A DNA stretch of 49,789 bases from NCBI GenBank assembly GCA_030523645.1, contig JAUNIB010000009.1, positions 42,079-91,867 of the forward strand, written 5' to 3'. Below the pieces are notes generated by a model. The model was not told the origin of the DNA, searched no databases, and saw only the letters and a list, made by a program, of their open reading frames with translations. Position numbers and translations under genes: made by a program. Below, one piece after another: positions 1 through 7,514 of this stretch. Numbering within the stretch: the stretch's first letter is position 1; every line of letters begins with the position of its first letter. Source of the stretch: Selenomonadaceae bacterium. Lineage in GTDB: Bacteria > Bacillota > Negativicutes > Selenomonadales > Selenomonadaceae.

Positions 1-122
1 CATCTAATGACCTTCCCCTTTGGGGAAGGTGGCTGAGCGCAGCGAGGCCGGATGATGACATATAACCCATCTAATGACCTTCCCCTTTGGGGAAGGTGGC
101 TGAGCGCAGCGAGGCCGGATGA
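1..122 (+). repeat. Direct duplication of a bipartite hairpin repeat
   Basis: The first 55 bases recur exactly at 68-122, giving a period of 67. Each copy holds a stem CCTTCCCC/GGGGAAGG with a short T-rich loop, then a GC-rich tail ending in GGCCGGATGA. The unit belongs to the dispersed bipartite repeats found elsewhere in the first 11 kb. The array may extend beyond the window start. No gene is supported before position 158. Confidence 0.85.
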
Positions 123-157
123 GGTTGGTCAGCGCAGAGGCATACCAATGTCTGCCC

Positions 158-358
158 TTATACGCTTTCCGGTGGCAGCTTCTCCATCGCCATCTTCTCG
201 AACTTCGGCCGGGGAATCATCACATGATGACCGCAGCCTTGACAGGTAATGCCGAAATCCATTCCTACCCGGTAGATTTTCCAAATATTTGAGCCGCAGG
301 GGTGAGCCTTCTTCATTCGGACAAGATCCCCGATGGCGAAATTTATTTTTTCCTTCAT
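158..358 (-). CDS. DUF951 domain-containing protein
   Basis: This small 66-residue protein has the recognisable DUF951 pattern: a start MKEKINFAIGDLVRMKKAHP, then CGSN, then CQGCGHHVM and a PRPKFEK ending. Two of the cysteines form a CxxCG pair that could bind a metal, as in small zinc-ribbon-like proteins, but this is inferred. The family is widespread in Firmicutes and its function is unknown; it often lies near replication or partition genes, which are not visible here. The ATG is preceded on the minus strand by a GGAG-like ribosome binding site. An overlapping frame gives a longer translation but lacks the family pattern. It is transcribed away from the nitrilase-family gene. Confidence 0.85.
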   Translation of the reverse strand: MKEKINFAIGDLVRMKKAHPCGSNIWKIYRVGMDFGITCQGCGHHVMIPRPKFEKMAMEKLPPESV

Positions 359-432
359 CAGATATCACGCTCCGTAGTTATTATAACGCTACGGTTAAAA
401 GAATTGCAACGCAATTTTCGAGCCCTTTTTAA

Positions 433-478
433 GGCCCCCATTTAGGGGGGCTGTCGCCGAAGGCGACTGGGGGGTAAA
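433..478 (+). repeat. Bipartite hairpin repeat (divergent copy)
   Basis: Stem one is GCCCCC/GGGGGGC at 434-451. Stem two is GTCGCC-GAA-GGCGAC at 453-467, followed by a G-run and TAAAT. The layout matches the other bipartite repeats, but the stem-two sequence is unique to this copy while fully paired. It lies directly upstream of the nitrilase-family gene and may be in its leader. Confidence 0.7.
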
Positions 479-509
479 TAAATTTAAGCACGGAAGAAAG
501 GGAATAACC

Positions 510-1322
510 ATGATAATATCCTGCCTGCAAATGCCGGTAGTCATCGGCGGCTTCGCCGAAAACACAGCCGCCCTCCGGCGAATGATGAAGACCGCGATGG
601 AAGGAGAGGACGGCAAGCGTCCCGATGTGATAGTCCTGCCGGAGCTGTGGGACATCGGTTTCTATCCCCGTCCGCTGGCAGAGAATCTGGCTGATGACCC
701 GCAGGGTGTTATGGTCGGACTGGCCGAAGAGTACGGAGTAAATATTGTAGGCGGCTCTGTAGCGGTGAAGGAAGCCGACGGCTCCATTGCCAACGCCTGC
801 TTTGTCTACGACCGCAGCGGCAAGTGTATCGCCCGCTACGACAAGACTCATCTTTTCTCCCCCGGCAAGGAGGACAGACACTTTGCCAAGGGCGGCCATC
901 TGGGCCGTTTCGTGCTGGACGGAGTACCCTGCGCGGTAGTAATCTGCTACGACCTGCGGTTCTTTGAGCTGTTAGGGGCATCCTGCCGTGGCAACGGCGA
1001 GGATGTTCCCCGAGCCGATATACTGTTCCTGCCGACCCAGTGGCCGGAGCTTCGCCGGGAGCATTGGCAGATACTTACCAGAGCGAGAGCCATCGAGAAT
1101 CAGGTTTTCCTTTGCGGCTGCAATGCAAAGGGCGGCTTCTCGCCGAAGGTGCCTCTATGCGGCTGTACAGAAATCATCGGGCCTTGGGGCGATATTCTGG
1201 CGCAGGAGTCTACGGACGAGGAGGCCATCGTCACTGCCGAGATAGATTTGGCGAAGCTGACCGAAGCGAGAAAGGCACTGCCGGTGATGGAAGACCGCCG
1301 CCCGGAACTTTATAGCATCTGA
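510..1322 (+). CDS. Carbon-nitrogen hydrolase (nitrilase superfamily, omega-amidase-like)
   Basis: The 270-residue protein carries the nitrilase-superfamily catalytic triad: Glu45 in VLPELW, Lys112 in YDKTHLF and Cys146 in VICYDLRF. The sequence QWPELRREHW after the cysteine and the overall length fit the omega-amidase/YafV-like branch, which deaminates alpha-keto acid amides such as 2-oxoglutaramate or 2-oxosuccinamate. The exact substrate cannot be read from sequence. It is a single cytoplasmic domain without a signal peptide. The ATG follows a GGAAGAAAGGGAATAACC leader with a plausible ribosome binding site. The gene stands alone between a hairpin repeat upstream and a repeat-rich spacer downstream. 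Confidence 0.9.
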   Translation: MIISCLQMPVVIGGFAENTAALRRMMKTAMEGEDGKRPDVIVLPELWDIGFYPRPLAENLADDPQGVMVGLAEEYGVNIVGGSVAVKEADGSIANACFVYDRSGKCIARYDKTHLFSPGKEDRHFAKGGHLGRFVLDGVPCAVVICYDLRFFELLGASCRGNGEDVPRADILFLPTQWPELRREHWQILTRARAIENQVFLCGCNAKGGFSPKVPLCGCTEIIGPWGDILAQESTDEEAIVTAEIDLAKLTEARKALPVMEDRRPELYSI

Positions 1323-1384
1323 AAAGCTGTCAATAAAACATCCCCCATTGAGGGGATTGAGTAAAATAAAAGAAATCTGACTGA

Positions 1385-1526
1385 CCCGATAGATACAGTC
1401 CCACAGAAACACATTTGCATTCGGTTATCCACGCAGCGGTACTAGACTCTGACTTCGCAAGCCTGCTTGTCAATCGTCAAGTACCGGCGTGGATAAACGG
1501 TTTCTTTAGGGACTGTATTTATCGGG
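1385..1526 (+). repeat. ~140 bp structured element, copy A
   Basis: The ends are complementary over 18 positions (CCCGATAGATACAGTCCC against GGGACTGTATTTATCGGG). Inside, GTTATCCACGC pairs with GCGTGGATAAAC, and CGGTAC pairs with GTACCG. The centre holds the conserved core CTCTGACTTCGCAAGCCTGC followed by TTGTCAATCGTCAAG. Related copies are at 7187-7330, 12404-12544 and, inverted, 16127-16258. This copy lies between the convergent nitrilase-family and CYTH genes, in a 391-base spacer that holds no gene. Confidence 0.85.
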
Positions 1527-1568
1527 TTTTACATTAAGGAATAGGTGGCTTCGCCGTCATTAGTGCTA

Positions 1569-1618
1569 GACCCTCCCCTCTGGGGAGGGGGGACCGGCGA
1601 AGCCGGTGGGTGAGGTTT
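1569..1618 (+). repeat. Bipartite hairpin repeat
   Basis: Stem one is CCCTCCCC/GGGGAGGG. Stem two is ACCGGC-GAA-GCCGGT at 1593-1607, followed by GGGTGAGGTTT. It is nearly identical to the copy at 10967-11015. It sits between copy A and the fragment of the ~140 bp element in the same spacer. Confidence 0.8.
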
Positions 1619-1620
1619 AT

Positions 1621-1682
1621 GCACCGCTGCGTGAGTAAATGAGTGCAAGCGAGTTCCTGTCATACTCTTATGCCGTAAGAGT
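1621..1682 (+). repeat. Truncated fragment of the ~140 bp structured element
   Basis: This stretch aligns with the right half of copy D (16206-16258 and just beyond). It shares GCACCG, TGCGTGAGTAAATGAG-like sequence, GCGAGTT and TATGCCGTA. The other half is missing, and the bipartite repeat at 1569-1618 occupies its place. The small hairpin ACTCTTA-TGCCG-TAAGAGT closes the fragment. Confidence 0.6.
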
Positions 1683-1713
1683 AGTTGTTACCGCAGGAGT
1701 AATACTATTGGTG

Positions 1714-2190
1714 TTATTTCCACTTACAGTACGGATTGTCAATAAGATTTGCGTTGTAGTATCGGGGGTCGCCGCTGACCTCAGCTTCAATCCACTCCGG
1801 CTTCTCAAAGGTTTCATCCTCTGAGGACAGCTCTATCTCGGCCACCCGCAGTCCCTCGTTCTGTCCGGCGAAAATATCAACCTCCCAGGTATGCCCCTCA
1901 TAGGGAATGACATACCGGGTCTTATCGATGAAATTTTCCCCGCTCTTTTCCAGCATGGCCAGAAGCTCATCGGCTTCGTCTGCCGGTATGGGATATTCAT
2001 ACTCAGCCCTCGTCACCCCGCTGTTTCTCCCCTTGATGCAGAGAAACGCCCGGTCATCGGTACGGCGAACCCGCACGGTGAAGGGAGACCCCTCCCGCTG
2101 AGGCAGGTACCCCTGACGGATGATGTGATGATTTCCCTCCGGCTGCCAGTCCTTCGCTACGAGGAATTTTCGCTCTATCTCCAGTGCCAT
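1714..2190 (-). CDS. CYTH domain-containing protein
   Basis: The 158-residue protein starts MALEIERKFLV, which contains the ExExK signature of the CYTH (CyaB/thiamine triphosphatase) superfamily. Further charged strands follow in VRVRRTDDRAFLCIKG, EYEYPIP, KTRYVIP, WEVDIF and AEIEL, as expected for the triphosphate tunnel. Bacterial members of this size usually hydrolyse inorganic triphosphate or ATP-like triphosphates using Mg or Mn; an adenylate cyclase role is possible but less likely. The protein is cytoplasmic. Its promoter region faces the divergent unknown gene at 2350. The 3' end runs into the repeat-rich spacer with no clear terminator. Confidence 0.88.
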   Translation of the reverse strand: MALEIERKFLVAKDWQPEGNHHIIRQGYLPQREGSPFTVRVRRTDDRAFLCIKGRNSGVTRAEYEYPIPADEADELLAMLEKSGENFIDKTRYVIPYEGHTWEVDIFAGQNEGLRVAEIELSSEDETFEKPEWIEAEVSGDPRYYNANLIDNPYCKWK

Positions 2191-2267
2191 ATTTTACCTC
2201 CGATTTATCAGCAATGTAGTTATCATATATGATAGCAACATCGCTTTTTTTATGCAATGACAAAACA

Positions 2268-2294
2268 AATCTGAAAAAAACTTTCAGATTTGTT
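2268..2294. promoter_or_regulatory. Inverted repeat in the CYTH/unknown divergent spacer
   Basis: The sequence CAAATCTGAAA, six A residues in the loop region, then CTTTCAGATTTG, forms a near-perfect inverted repeat. It lies between divergent genes and could be an operator or a hairpin. No matching regulator is visible nearby. Confidence 0.4.
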
Positions 2295-2349
2295 GAAAAT
2301 CGTAAATAGTAGCAGTATAATGTCCCCTATAATAAGGAAGGTTTATTGT

Positions 2350-3018
2350 ATGGGAGTACAGCAGTCGGCGGGAAATCCGCCGCTATCGGACATTTTCGCC
2401 CGACTCATCCGCGGCTACAGCAGATGGTACGACTTCGACAGCGACCCGGAGGAATGTCTGAGCCGCCTGTCAGCACAAGAGAATAATCCTGCGGCAACGG
2501 CGCCCGACGACGACACTCTGACGGCGGAGGCATCACCCTTCGCCCCGGTAATCTCGGCAGCTCTTCACGAGGAGCAGGGAGCATACATCATCTCCCGGAA
2601 GGCTACCATGTGGGAAAGCCACAGCCACGAGTTCGTCTATTTTTTTCTCCTGCCGGAGAATCAGCCACTGACCGCTCAGTTCTTTCAGAATGCCGCTGAT
2701 ACTGCGATCGCCCTTGGCCGGGAAAGAGTCCATCCGGATGCAAACCACATTCGCACGGACATCACCTGCCTCATCGTGGCGACATCCGCGGAAGCTGAAG
2801 CACTGGCGAAGCTGAAGAAGTGGTCGTACCGGGAAAACTTCAAGATGTCCCTTCACGGCTGGATGGACGGCAGGGCTGTCCTCATCACGCCCGACGATAT
2901 TATCTGCAGTAAGATGGGCAGCAGGACAGGCGACTTCATCGAGAGCCTGCTCTATCCTGACCGCTACAAGGCAAAAAACAGCGGCTTCAAAGGCTGGCTG
3001 CGAAAAATTTTCAGGTAG
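2350..3018 (+). CDS. Protein of unknown function
   Basis: I do not recognise a named family with confidence. The 222-residue product is soluble, with no signal peptide or membrane segment. Its N-terminal third (RLIRGYSRWYDF, acidic linker) leads to an alpha/beta-looking core with AYIISRKATMWES, EFVYFFLLPE, RTDITCLIVAT and LHGWMDGRAVLITPDDI. The ending SGFKGWLRKIFR is basic and amphipathic and could touch a membrane. The start at 2350 is preferred because AAGGAAGG lies just upstream; a frame opening at 2290 adds 20 residues of poor composition. It is divergent from the CYTH gene, separated by an AT-rich spacer with the inverted pair AAATCTGAAA/TTTCAGATTTG near 2268-2293. Confidence 0.75.
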   Translation: MGVQQSAGNPPLSDIFARLIRGYSRWYDFDSDPEECLSRLSAQENNPAATAPDDDTLTAEASPFAPVISAALHEEQGAYIISRKATMWESHSHEFVYFFLLPENQPLTAQFFQNAADTAIALGRERVHPDANHIRTDITCLIVATSAEAEALAKLKKWSYRENFKMSLHGWMDGRAVLITPDDIICSKMGSRTGDFIESLLYPDRYKAKNSGFKGWLRKIFR

Positions 3019-3020
3019 TT

Positions 3021-3071
3021 TTACCCCTCCGACCTCGCTTTGCTCGGCCACCTCCCCTGAATGGGAGGCTT
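3021..3071 (-). repeat. Bipartite hairpin repeat (reverse orientation)
   Basis: Read on the minus strand this is CCTCCC/GGGAGG with a short loop, then a GC-rich tail and GGAGGGGTAA. It begins directly after the stop of the unknown gene and could serve as its 3' hairpin. Its second stem is imperfect compared with other copies. Confidence 0.65.
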
Positions 3072-3084
3072 TTAGGGAGTTCAA

Positions 3085-3107
3085 TATAGACAGCGACGCT
3101 GTCTATA
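3085..3107. repeat. Perfect 23-bp palindrome upstream of cstA
   Basis: TATAGACAGCG and CGCTGTCTATA are exact reverse complements around one central A. The palindrome lies about 110 bases before the cstA start. It could be an operator or the 3' hairpin of the preceding gene; it has no U-tract, so termination alone is unlikely. Confidence 0.6.
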
Positions 3108-3216
3108 CCTTAGTGTTATGCCGTATTATAAGACTGCGTTAATATAAGTAACCTCGGAAGTATTAACTTCACATAAATAATTTTATATTTTTTAAGGAAA
3201 GGAAGCATTTTCCAAC

Positions 3217-4932
3217 ATGAACGGTTTTATCCTCCTGGTCATCGCCGTCGTAGTACTTGGCCTCGGCTACAAAGTCTACGGCAGCTGGCTCTGCGAAAAG
3301 TGGGGCATTGATGACAAAAACGAGACCCCGGCTCACCGTCTGGCTGACGGCGTCGACTATGTCGCCGCTCCGGCTCCGGTACTCATGGGCCACCACTTCT
3401 CCTCTATCGCCGGCGCCGGTCCTATCACCGGACCTATCGCAGCTGTAAGCCTCGGCTTCGGCTGGCTGGCCTGCACCCTGTGGATTCTCGTCGGCGGTAT
3501 CTTCTTCGGCGGCGTTCACGACTTCGGTGCACTGGTCGCCTCCATCCGCCACGACGGCAAATCCATCGGTGAAATCATCTCCGCCAACATGAGCCTCCGG
3601 GCAAAGCGTCTCTTCATCATCTTCTCTTACCTGACCCTCATTCTGGTCGTAGCTGCCTTCGCCGCTATCGTTGCCGCTACCTTCGCATCCAAGTTTGATG
3701 CCAACGGCAATGTCATCATGGCACAGAGCGTAAGTCAGGCTCGCGTTGCTATGGTATCCCTGCTGTTCATCGTCATCGCCATGGTCTTCGGCTTCTTCGT
3801 ATATCGCCGCAATGCCTCCATGGCCGGCTCCACCGTTCTCGGTGTTGTAGCTATCGTTGCTATCATCGCCATCGGCATGAACTGGCACCCCATCTACCTG
3901 CCGCACTCCACCTGGATGTGGATTATCGGTCTCTACATCACTATCGCATCTGTTGCTCCGGTCTGGATTCTTCTCCAGCCCCGCGACTACCTCTCCTCCT
4001 TCCTGCTCTATGCTATGCTGGCCATCGCTGTAGTAGCTGTAGTTGTATCTCAGCCGACCCTCAGCGCCCTGCCGCTCATTGAGTCTGCCAACTGCAAGAC
4101 CTACATCTTCCCGGTACTCTTTACCACCATCGCCTGCGGTGCTATCTCCGGTTTCCATTCTCTGGTTTCCTCCGGTACCACCTCCAAGCAGCTGGATAAA
4201 GAGACCGATGCAAAGCCTATCGCCTACGGCGGCATGCTCCTCGAGTGCGTTCTCGCTATCCTGACCCTCTGCGCCTGCGCTTATGCTTTCAACTGGAACA
4301 CCACTCATCCCAATGCTCTGCTGAAGGGTGCTACTGCCATCTTCGGCGGCGGTATCGCTCACATGGTTGACGATGCTTTCCCCGGCACCTACGACATCCT
4401 CTACACCCTTCTCGTTCTCACCTATTCCGCATTCTGCCTTACCTCTCTTGATACCGCTACCCGTCTCGGTCGCTTCATGTTCCAGGAATTCTGGATTGAC
4501 TCCACCAAGGGCGAGACCGTTGAGAATGTAACCGGCTTCAAGAAGTTCATGGCCAACCCCTATGTTGCTACCATCATCACCGTTGTTCTCGGCGTACTGC
4601 TGGGTATGAACGGCTTCGCAAAGATTTGGGCACTGTTCGGCTCTGCCAACCAGCTTCTGGCCGCTCTCGGCCTCATGGCTGTCGCTGCCTGGCTGGCTAA
4701 CATCGGCAAGGATAACAAGATGTTCATCATCCCTGTCTGCTTCATGCTGGTAGTCACCATCACTTCCCTCTGCCTCAACACCAAGGACCAGCTGGCAAAG
4801 ATTGCTGCTGGCAGTGCTGACTGGGGCCCCTACGCTCAGGTTGCATTCGGCGTACTGCTGGTAGTGCTGGCCATCGTTCTGGCTATCGAGGGCTTCCAGA
4901 CTCTCCGCAACCCGCAGAAGAGAGAAGCCTGA
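3217..4932 (+). CDS. cstA: Carbon starvation protein CstA family transporter
   Basis: The 571-residue integral membrane protein has the CstA signature regions: DGVDYVAAPAPVLMGHHFSS, GPITGPIAA, GGIFFGGVHDFGAL and SIRHDGKSIGEI. It has a dozen or more hydrophobic segments along its length. Family members in enterobacteria (CstA, BtsT) take up pyruvate or peptides in symport with protons; here pyruvate or a related substrate is an inference. It is shorter than E. coli CstA (about 700 residues), which is common in Firmicutes. Codons are strongly biased toward C-ending forms, unlike neighbours, which suggests high expression. Purine-rich AAGGAAAGGAAG precedes the ATG. A strong terminator follows. 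Confidence 0.93.
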   Translation: MNGFILLVIAVVVLGLGYKVYGSWLCEKWGIDDKNETPAHRLADGVDYVAAPAPVLMGHHFSSIAGAGPITGPIAAVSLGFGWLACTLWILVGGIFFGGVHDFGALVASIRHDGKSIGEIISANMSLRAKRLFIIFSYLTLILVVAAFAAIVAATFASKFDANGNVIMAQSVSQARVAMVSLLFIVIAMVFGFFVYRRNASMAGSTVLGVVAIVAIIAIGMNWHPIYLPHSTWMWIIGLYITIASVAPVWILLQPRDYLSSFLLYAMLAIAVVAVVVSQPTLSALPLIESANCKTYIFPVLFTTIACGAISGFHSLVSSGTTSKQLDKETDAKPIAYGGMLLECVLAILTLCACAYAFNWNTTHPNALLKGATAIFGGGIAHMVDDAFPGTYDILYTLLVLTYSAFCLTSLDTATRLGRFMFQEFWIDSTKGETVENVTGFKKFMANPYVATIITVVLGVLLGMNGFAKIWALFGSANQLLAALGLMAVAAWLANIGKDNKMFIIPVCFMLVVTITSLCLNTKDQLAKIAAGSADWGPYAQVAFGVLLVVLAIVLAIEGFQTLRNPQKREA

Positions 4933-4984
4933 GAGAAACAGTAAAGCCAATTAACGGTCAACGGATGACCGACTAAAGGCAATT

Positions 4985-5016
4985 AAAAAGGCTCCCCGAT
5001 AGGGGAGCCTTTTTTG
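4985..5016 (+). terminator. Rho-independent terminator after cstA
   Basis: The stem AGGCTCCCC/GGGGAGCCT has loop GATA and is followed by a run of T. An A-run precedes the stem, so it can also act on the convergent ABC-F gene ending at 5091. Confidence 0.93.
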
Positions 5017-5090
5017 TGTCGTCGGTGCTGGTTGAATTTATTTCGGGTCGCCTGCGGACGCCCCATGCTGGTGGTGTCTAAAGATTATTT

Positions 5091-7133
5091 TCAGACCATG
5101 TTGCCCCATTTTTCGTAGCGCTGCAGCAGTTCTTCCTCCTTGGCGGCGTATTCAGCTGCCAGCTCGGCACTGCGGACGGGGTCGGACTGGTTGGCGGGGT
5201 CGGAGATTTCCCGCTCCAGCATTTTCAGTTCGGCTTCGCACATGGCGATTTCCGCTTCAGCCCTGGCCAGCTTTTCTTCGTCTACCGGTGGCTTGGCGGC
5301 GGCTTTTGGTTGGTCGCTGACTTTCGCCGGTGCGGTTGGTTTGCTTTTGCCGCCGTCCTCTTTGGGAGAGGCGGTTTTTTTGTTGTCCGGCTGAGGACTC
5401 GGTTCGCCCCCCAGCATTTTAGGCGGGGTGCGATGGCTGGAAATTTTTGTTTCGGCGTTTTTCAGGGTGTCCGGGTTGGGGGGAGCGGCGTTTTCGTCAT
5501 GCCAGGCGGCGAGGGCGGCCTTCTTCTCCCGATAGTAGTCGTAGGGGCCTTCGTAGGGGGTGATGATGCCATCGGCAAATTCCAGCGTGCGGTTGGTGAC
5601 TTGATTGAGGAAGTAGCGGTCATGGCTGACTACGAGGAAGGTGCCGGGGAAGCTCATGAGTGCGTTTTCGATGGCTTCCTTGGCGGGGATATCAAGGTGG
5701 TTGGTGGGTTCGTCGAGGATTAGGAAATTGGCGCCGGTGAGCATGAGCTTCAGGAAGGAGAGTCGGGCAGCTTCGCCGCCGGAAAGTTCACCGACAATTT
5801 TTTCAACTTCATCGCCATGGAAGAGGAAAGCTCCCAGATATTTGCGGCAGGTGAAGTCATCGAAGCCGAAGTCATCCTGTATTTCCTGAAAAACGGTGCG
5901 GGTGGGGTTGAGGTTTTCATGTTCCTGTGAGAAGTAGCCGATTTTTACCCGGTTGCCGATTTTGAAGCGGCCGTCGGTGGCGGTAAGCTCGCCGACGATG
6001 AGCTTCAGCAGGGTGGTTTTGCCGATGCCGTTTGCTCCGATGAGGGCTACGCCTTCGCCTTTCTTGATAAGGAGGCTGAGGTTTTTCAGCAGAAGGTGCT
6101 GAGGATTGTAGCCGAAGGAGAGGTTTTCGGATTCAAAGACCCGCTCGGCACATTCGGCAGGGGGCTGGAAAGAGAAGAAGTCGAAGGTGCGGGCTTCCGG
6201 TGGGAGGATAATGCGCTCCAGCCGGTCAAGCTGTGACTGGCGTCCCCGTGCCTGTTTGGATTTGATGCCGGCTTTGTATTTCCGGATGTATTCTTCGGTG
6301 GCTTTTATATGCTCCTGCTGTTTGGCGTAGGCTGCTTCAAGGGCGGCCCGGCGTTCGTCACGGACTTTCACATAGTAGGAGTAGCCGCCGGCGTAGGTGG
6401 TGGTAGTCTTGTTGGCCAGCTCGATGGTTTTGGCGGATACGCTGTCCAGGAAGGCCCTGTCGTGGGAGATAATGAGGACGGCGCCACGGTAGTTCTTCAG
6501 GTAGGCTTCCAGCCATTCGATCATTTCGATGTCAAGGTGGTTGGTCGGCTCATCGAGATAGAGGAAGTCCGGCTCACGGAGCAGAGCCCGGGCGAGGAGG
6601 ACGCGAGTTTTCTGTCCGCCGGACAGCTCGTCGGTGCGGCGGGAGAAGTCGGCGTCGCTGAAGCCCAGGCCGAAGGCGACTTTGCGGATGCGGGCTTCGT
6701 AGTCGTAGCCGGATAGCTGCTCGAAGCGGAGGAGGATGCGCTCGTATTCGGCGAGCAGCTCTTCTTCCGTGAGGTTGTCTTCATATTTGACGGTATCGCT
6801 GCCGTGGTGGTGAAGGCGGGCTTCCAGCTCGGCTTTTTTGTCCTCAAGGCGGCGGATGTCAGCGAAGGCGACGAGGAAGTCATCGTAGATGGTGGGGCCG
6901 TGAAGCTCTGCCTGCTGCTCTACATAACCGATGGTGACGGGGCCGTCGTAGGTGACGGTGCCGCTGTCAAATTCTTCGATGCCAAGGAGGCAGCGGAGGA
7001 AGGTTGTCTTGCCGGCTCCGTTTGCGCCCACGAAGCCGACGACTTCACCTGTGGAGACGGTGAAGGAGACATTCTCGAAGAGGGTGTGGATGCCGTATGA
7101 TTTCGCGAGTCCGTTGGCTCGTAGTGTGGTCAT
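5091..7133 (-). CDS. ABC-F family ATP-binding protein
   Basis: This 680-residue protein has two ABC ATPase domains and no membrane segment, the ABC-F layout. Domain one has Walker A GANGAGKTT (about 36-44), signature LSGGQKTR and Walker B LYLDEPTNHLD. Domain two has GANGIGKTT, LSGGEAAR and LILDEPTNHLD. Between them lies the charged interdomain linker with KYKAGIKSKQARGRQSQ. After the second domain comes a long Lys/Pro/Ser-rich spacer and a terminal coiled coil (EEKLARAEAEIAMCEAELK). This resembles Uup/YdiF-type proteins, which act on the ribosome in translation quality control; antibiotic protection is possible but not shown. AAAGGA precedes the ATG. The upstream spacer has copy B of the structured element, 54 bases from the start. 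Confidence 0.93.
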   Translation of the reverse strand: MTTLRANGLAKSYGIHTLFENVSFTVSTGEVVGFVGANGAGKTTFLRCLLGIEEFDSGTVTYDGPVTIGYVEQQAELHGPTIYDDFLVAFADIRRLEDKKAELEARLHHHGSDTVKYEDNLTEEELLAEYERILLRFEQLSGYDYEARIRKVAFGLGFSDADFSRRTDELSGGQKTRVLLARALLREPDFLYLDEPTNHLDIEMIEWLEAYLKNYRGAVLIISHDRAFLDSVSAKTIELANKTTTTYAGGYSYYVKVRDERRAALEAAYAKQQEHIKATEEYIRKYKAGIKSKQARGRQSQLDRLERIILPPEARTFDFFSFQPPAECAERVFESENLSFGYNPQHLLLKNLSLLIKKGEGVALIGANGIGKTTLLKLIVGELTATDGRFKIGNRVKIGYFSQEHENLNPTRTVFQEIQDDFGFDDFTCRKYLGAFLFHGDEVEKIVGELSGGEAARLSFLKLMLTGANFLILDEPTNHLDIPAKEAIENALMSFPGTFLVVSHDRYFLNQVTNRTLEFADGIITPYEGPYDYYREKKAALAAWHDENAAPPNPDTLKNAETKISSHRTPPKMLGGEPSPQPDNKKTASPKEDGGKSKPTAPAKVSDQPKAAAKPPVDEEKLARAEAEIAMCEAELKMLEREISDPANQSDPVRSAELAAEYAAKEEELLQRYEKWGNMV

Positions 7134-7186
7134 GGTTTGTCCTTTCGGATTATTAATACTATAGCGGCATAAGTAGAATTATCTGT

Positions 7187-7330
7187 CCTGCAAAATACAG
7201 TCCCACAGAAATCCATTCTCAATTGGTTATCTATACAGCGGTACATAGACTCTGACTTCGCAAGCCTGCTCGTCAATCGTCAAGTCCCGGCGTAGATAAA
7301 CGGTTTCTTTAGGAATTGTATTTTACGGGG
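7187..7330 (+). repeat. ~140 bp structured element, copy B
   Basis: The complementary ends are CCTGCAAAATACAGTCCC and GGAATTGTATTTTACGGGG. The core CTCTGACTTCGCAAGCCTGC followed by CGTCAATCGTCAAG matches copies A and C. The inner stem is weaker here (GTTATCTA with TAGATAAAC). It occupies the spacer between the ABC-F start and the LCP stop. With the two facing hairpin repeats at 7359-7477 it accounts for most of the 381 gene-free bases. Confidence 0.8.
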
Positions 7331-7358
7331 AATCTACATTAAGGTTCTGGAAATGACA

Positions 7359-7407
7359 AGCCTCCCCTGCAGGGGAGGTGGCCTGCAAAGCAGGTCGGAG
7401 GGGTAAT
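7359..7407 (+). repeat. Bipartite hairpin repeat, forward of a facing pair
   Basis: Stem one is CCTCCCCTGCAGGGGAGG (7361-7378). Stem two is CCTGC-AAA-GCAGG (7382-7394), followed by TCGGAGGGGTAAT. Confidence 0.8.
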
Positions 7408-7430
7408 CAAATAAGCAGCTTCGTCTGTCT

Positions 7431-7477
7431 GTTACCCCTCAGTCAGCTTCGCTGACAGCTCCCCTAGAGGGGAGCCT
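7431..7477 (-). repeat. Bipartite hairpin repeat, reverse of a facing pair
   Basis: On the plus strand GTTACCCCTC leads into GTCAGC-TTC-GCTGAC (7442-7456) and then GCTCCCC-TAGA-GGGGAGC to 7475. It faces the copy at 7359-7407. It lies just past the LCP gene's 3' end and could end transcription of that minus-strand gene. Confidence 0.8.
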
Positions 7478-7514
7478 TTCGTGAATATGGTGTGGCAGGT
7501 TGTGGATGAGATTA

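Noticed and set aside
1385..1526. The ~140 bp element as an insertion sequence or tRNA-like gene
   Set aside because: It has no coding frame, no target-site duplication that I could see, and no cloverleaf. Its termini differ between copies, unlike IS ends.
1639..1824. A 61-codon plus-strand frame with a hydrophobic start
   Set aside because: It begins inside a repeat fragment and runs into the antisense of the CYTH gene, with no good ribosome binding site.
3169..4950. A 593-codon open frame on the minus strand opposite cstA
   Set aside because: It is a by-product of the strong codon bias of cstA. The translation is low-complexity acidic/Gly-rich and matches no family, while the plus frame is a clear transporter.
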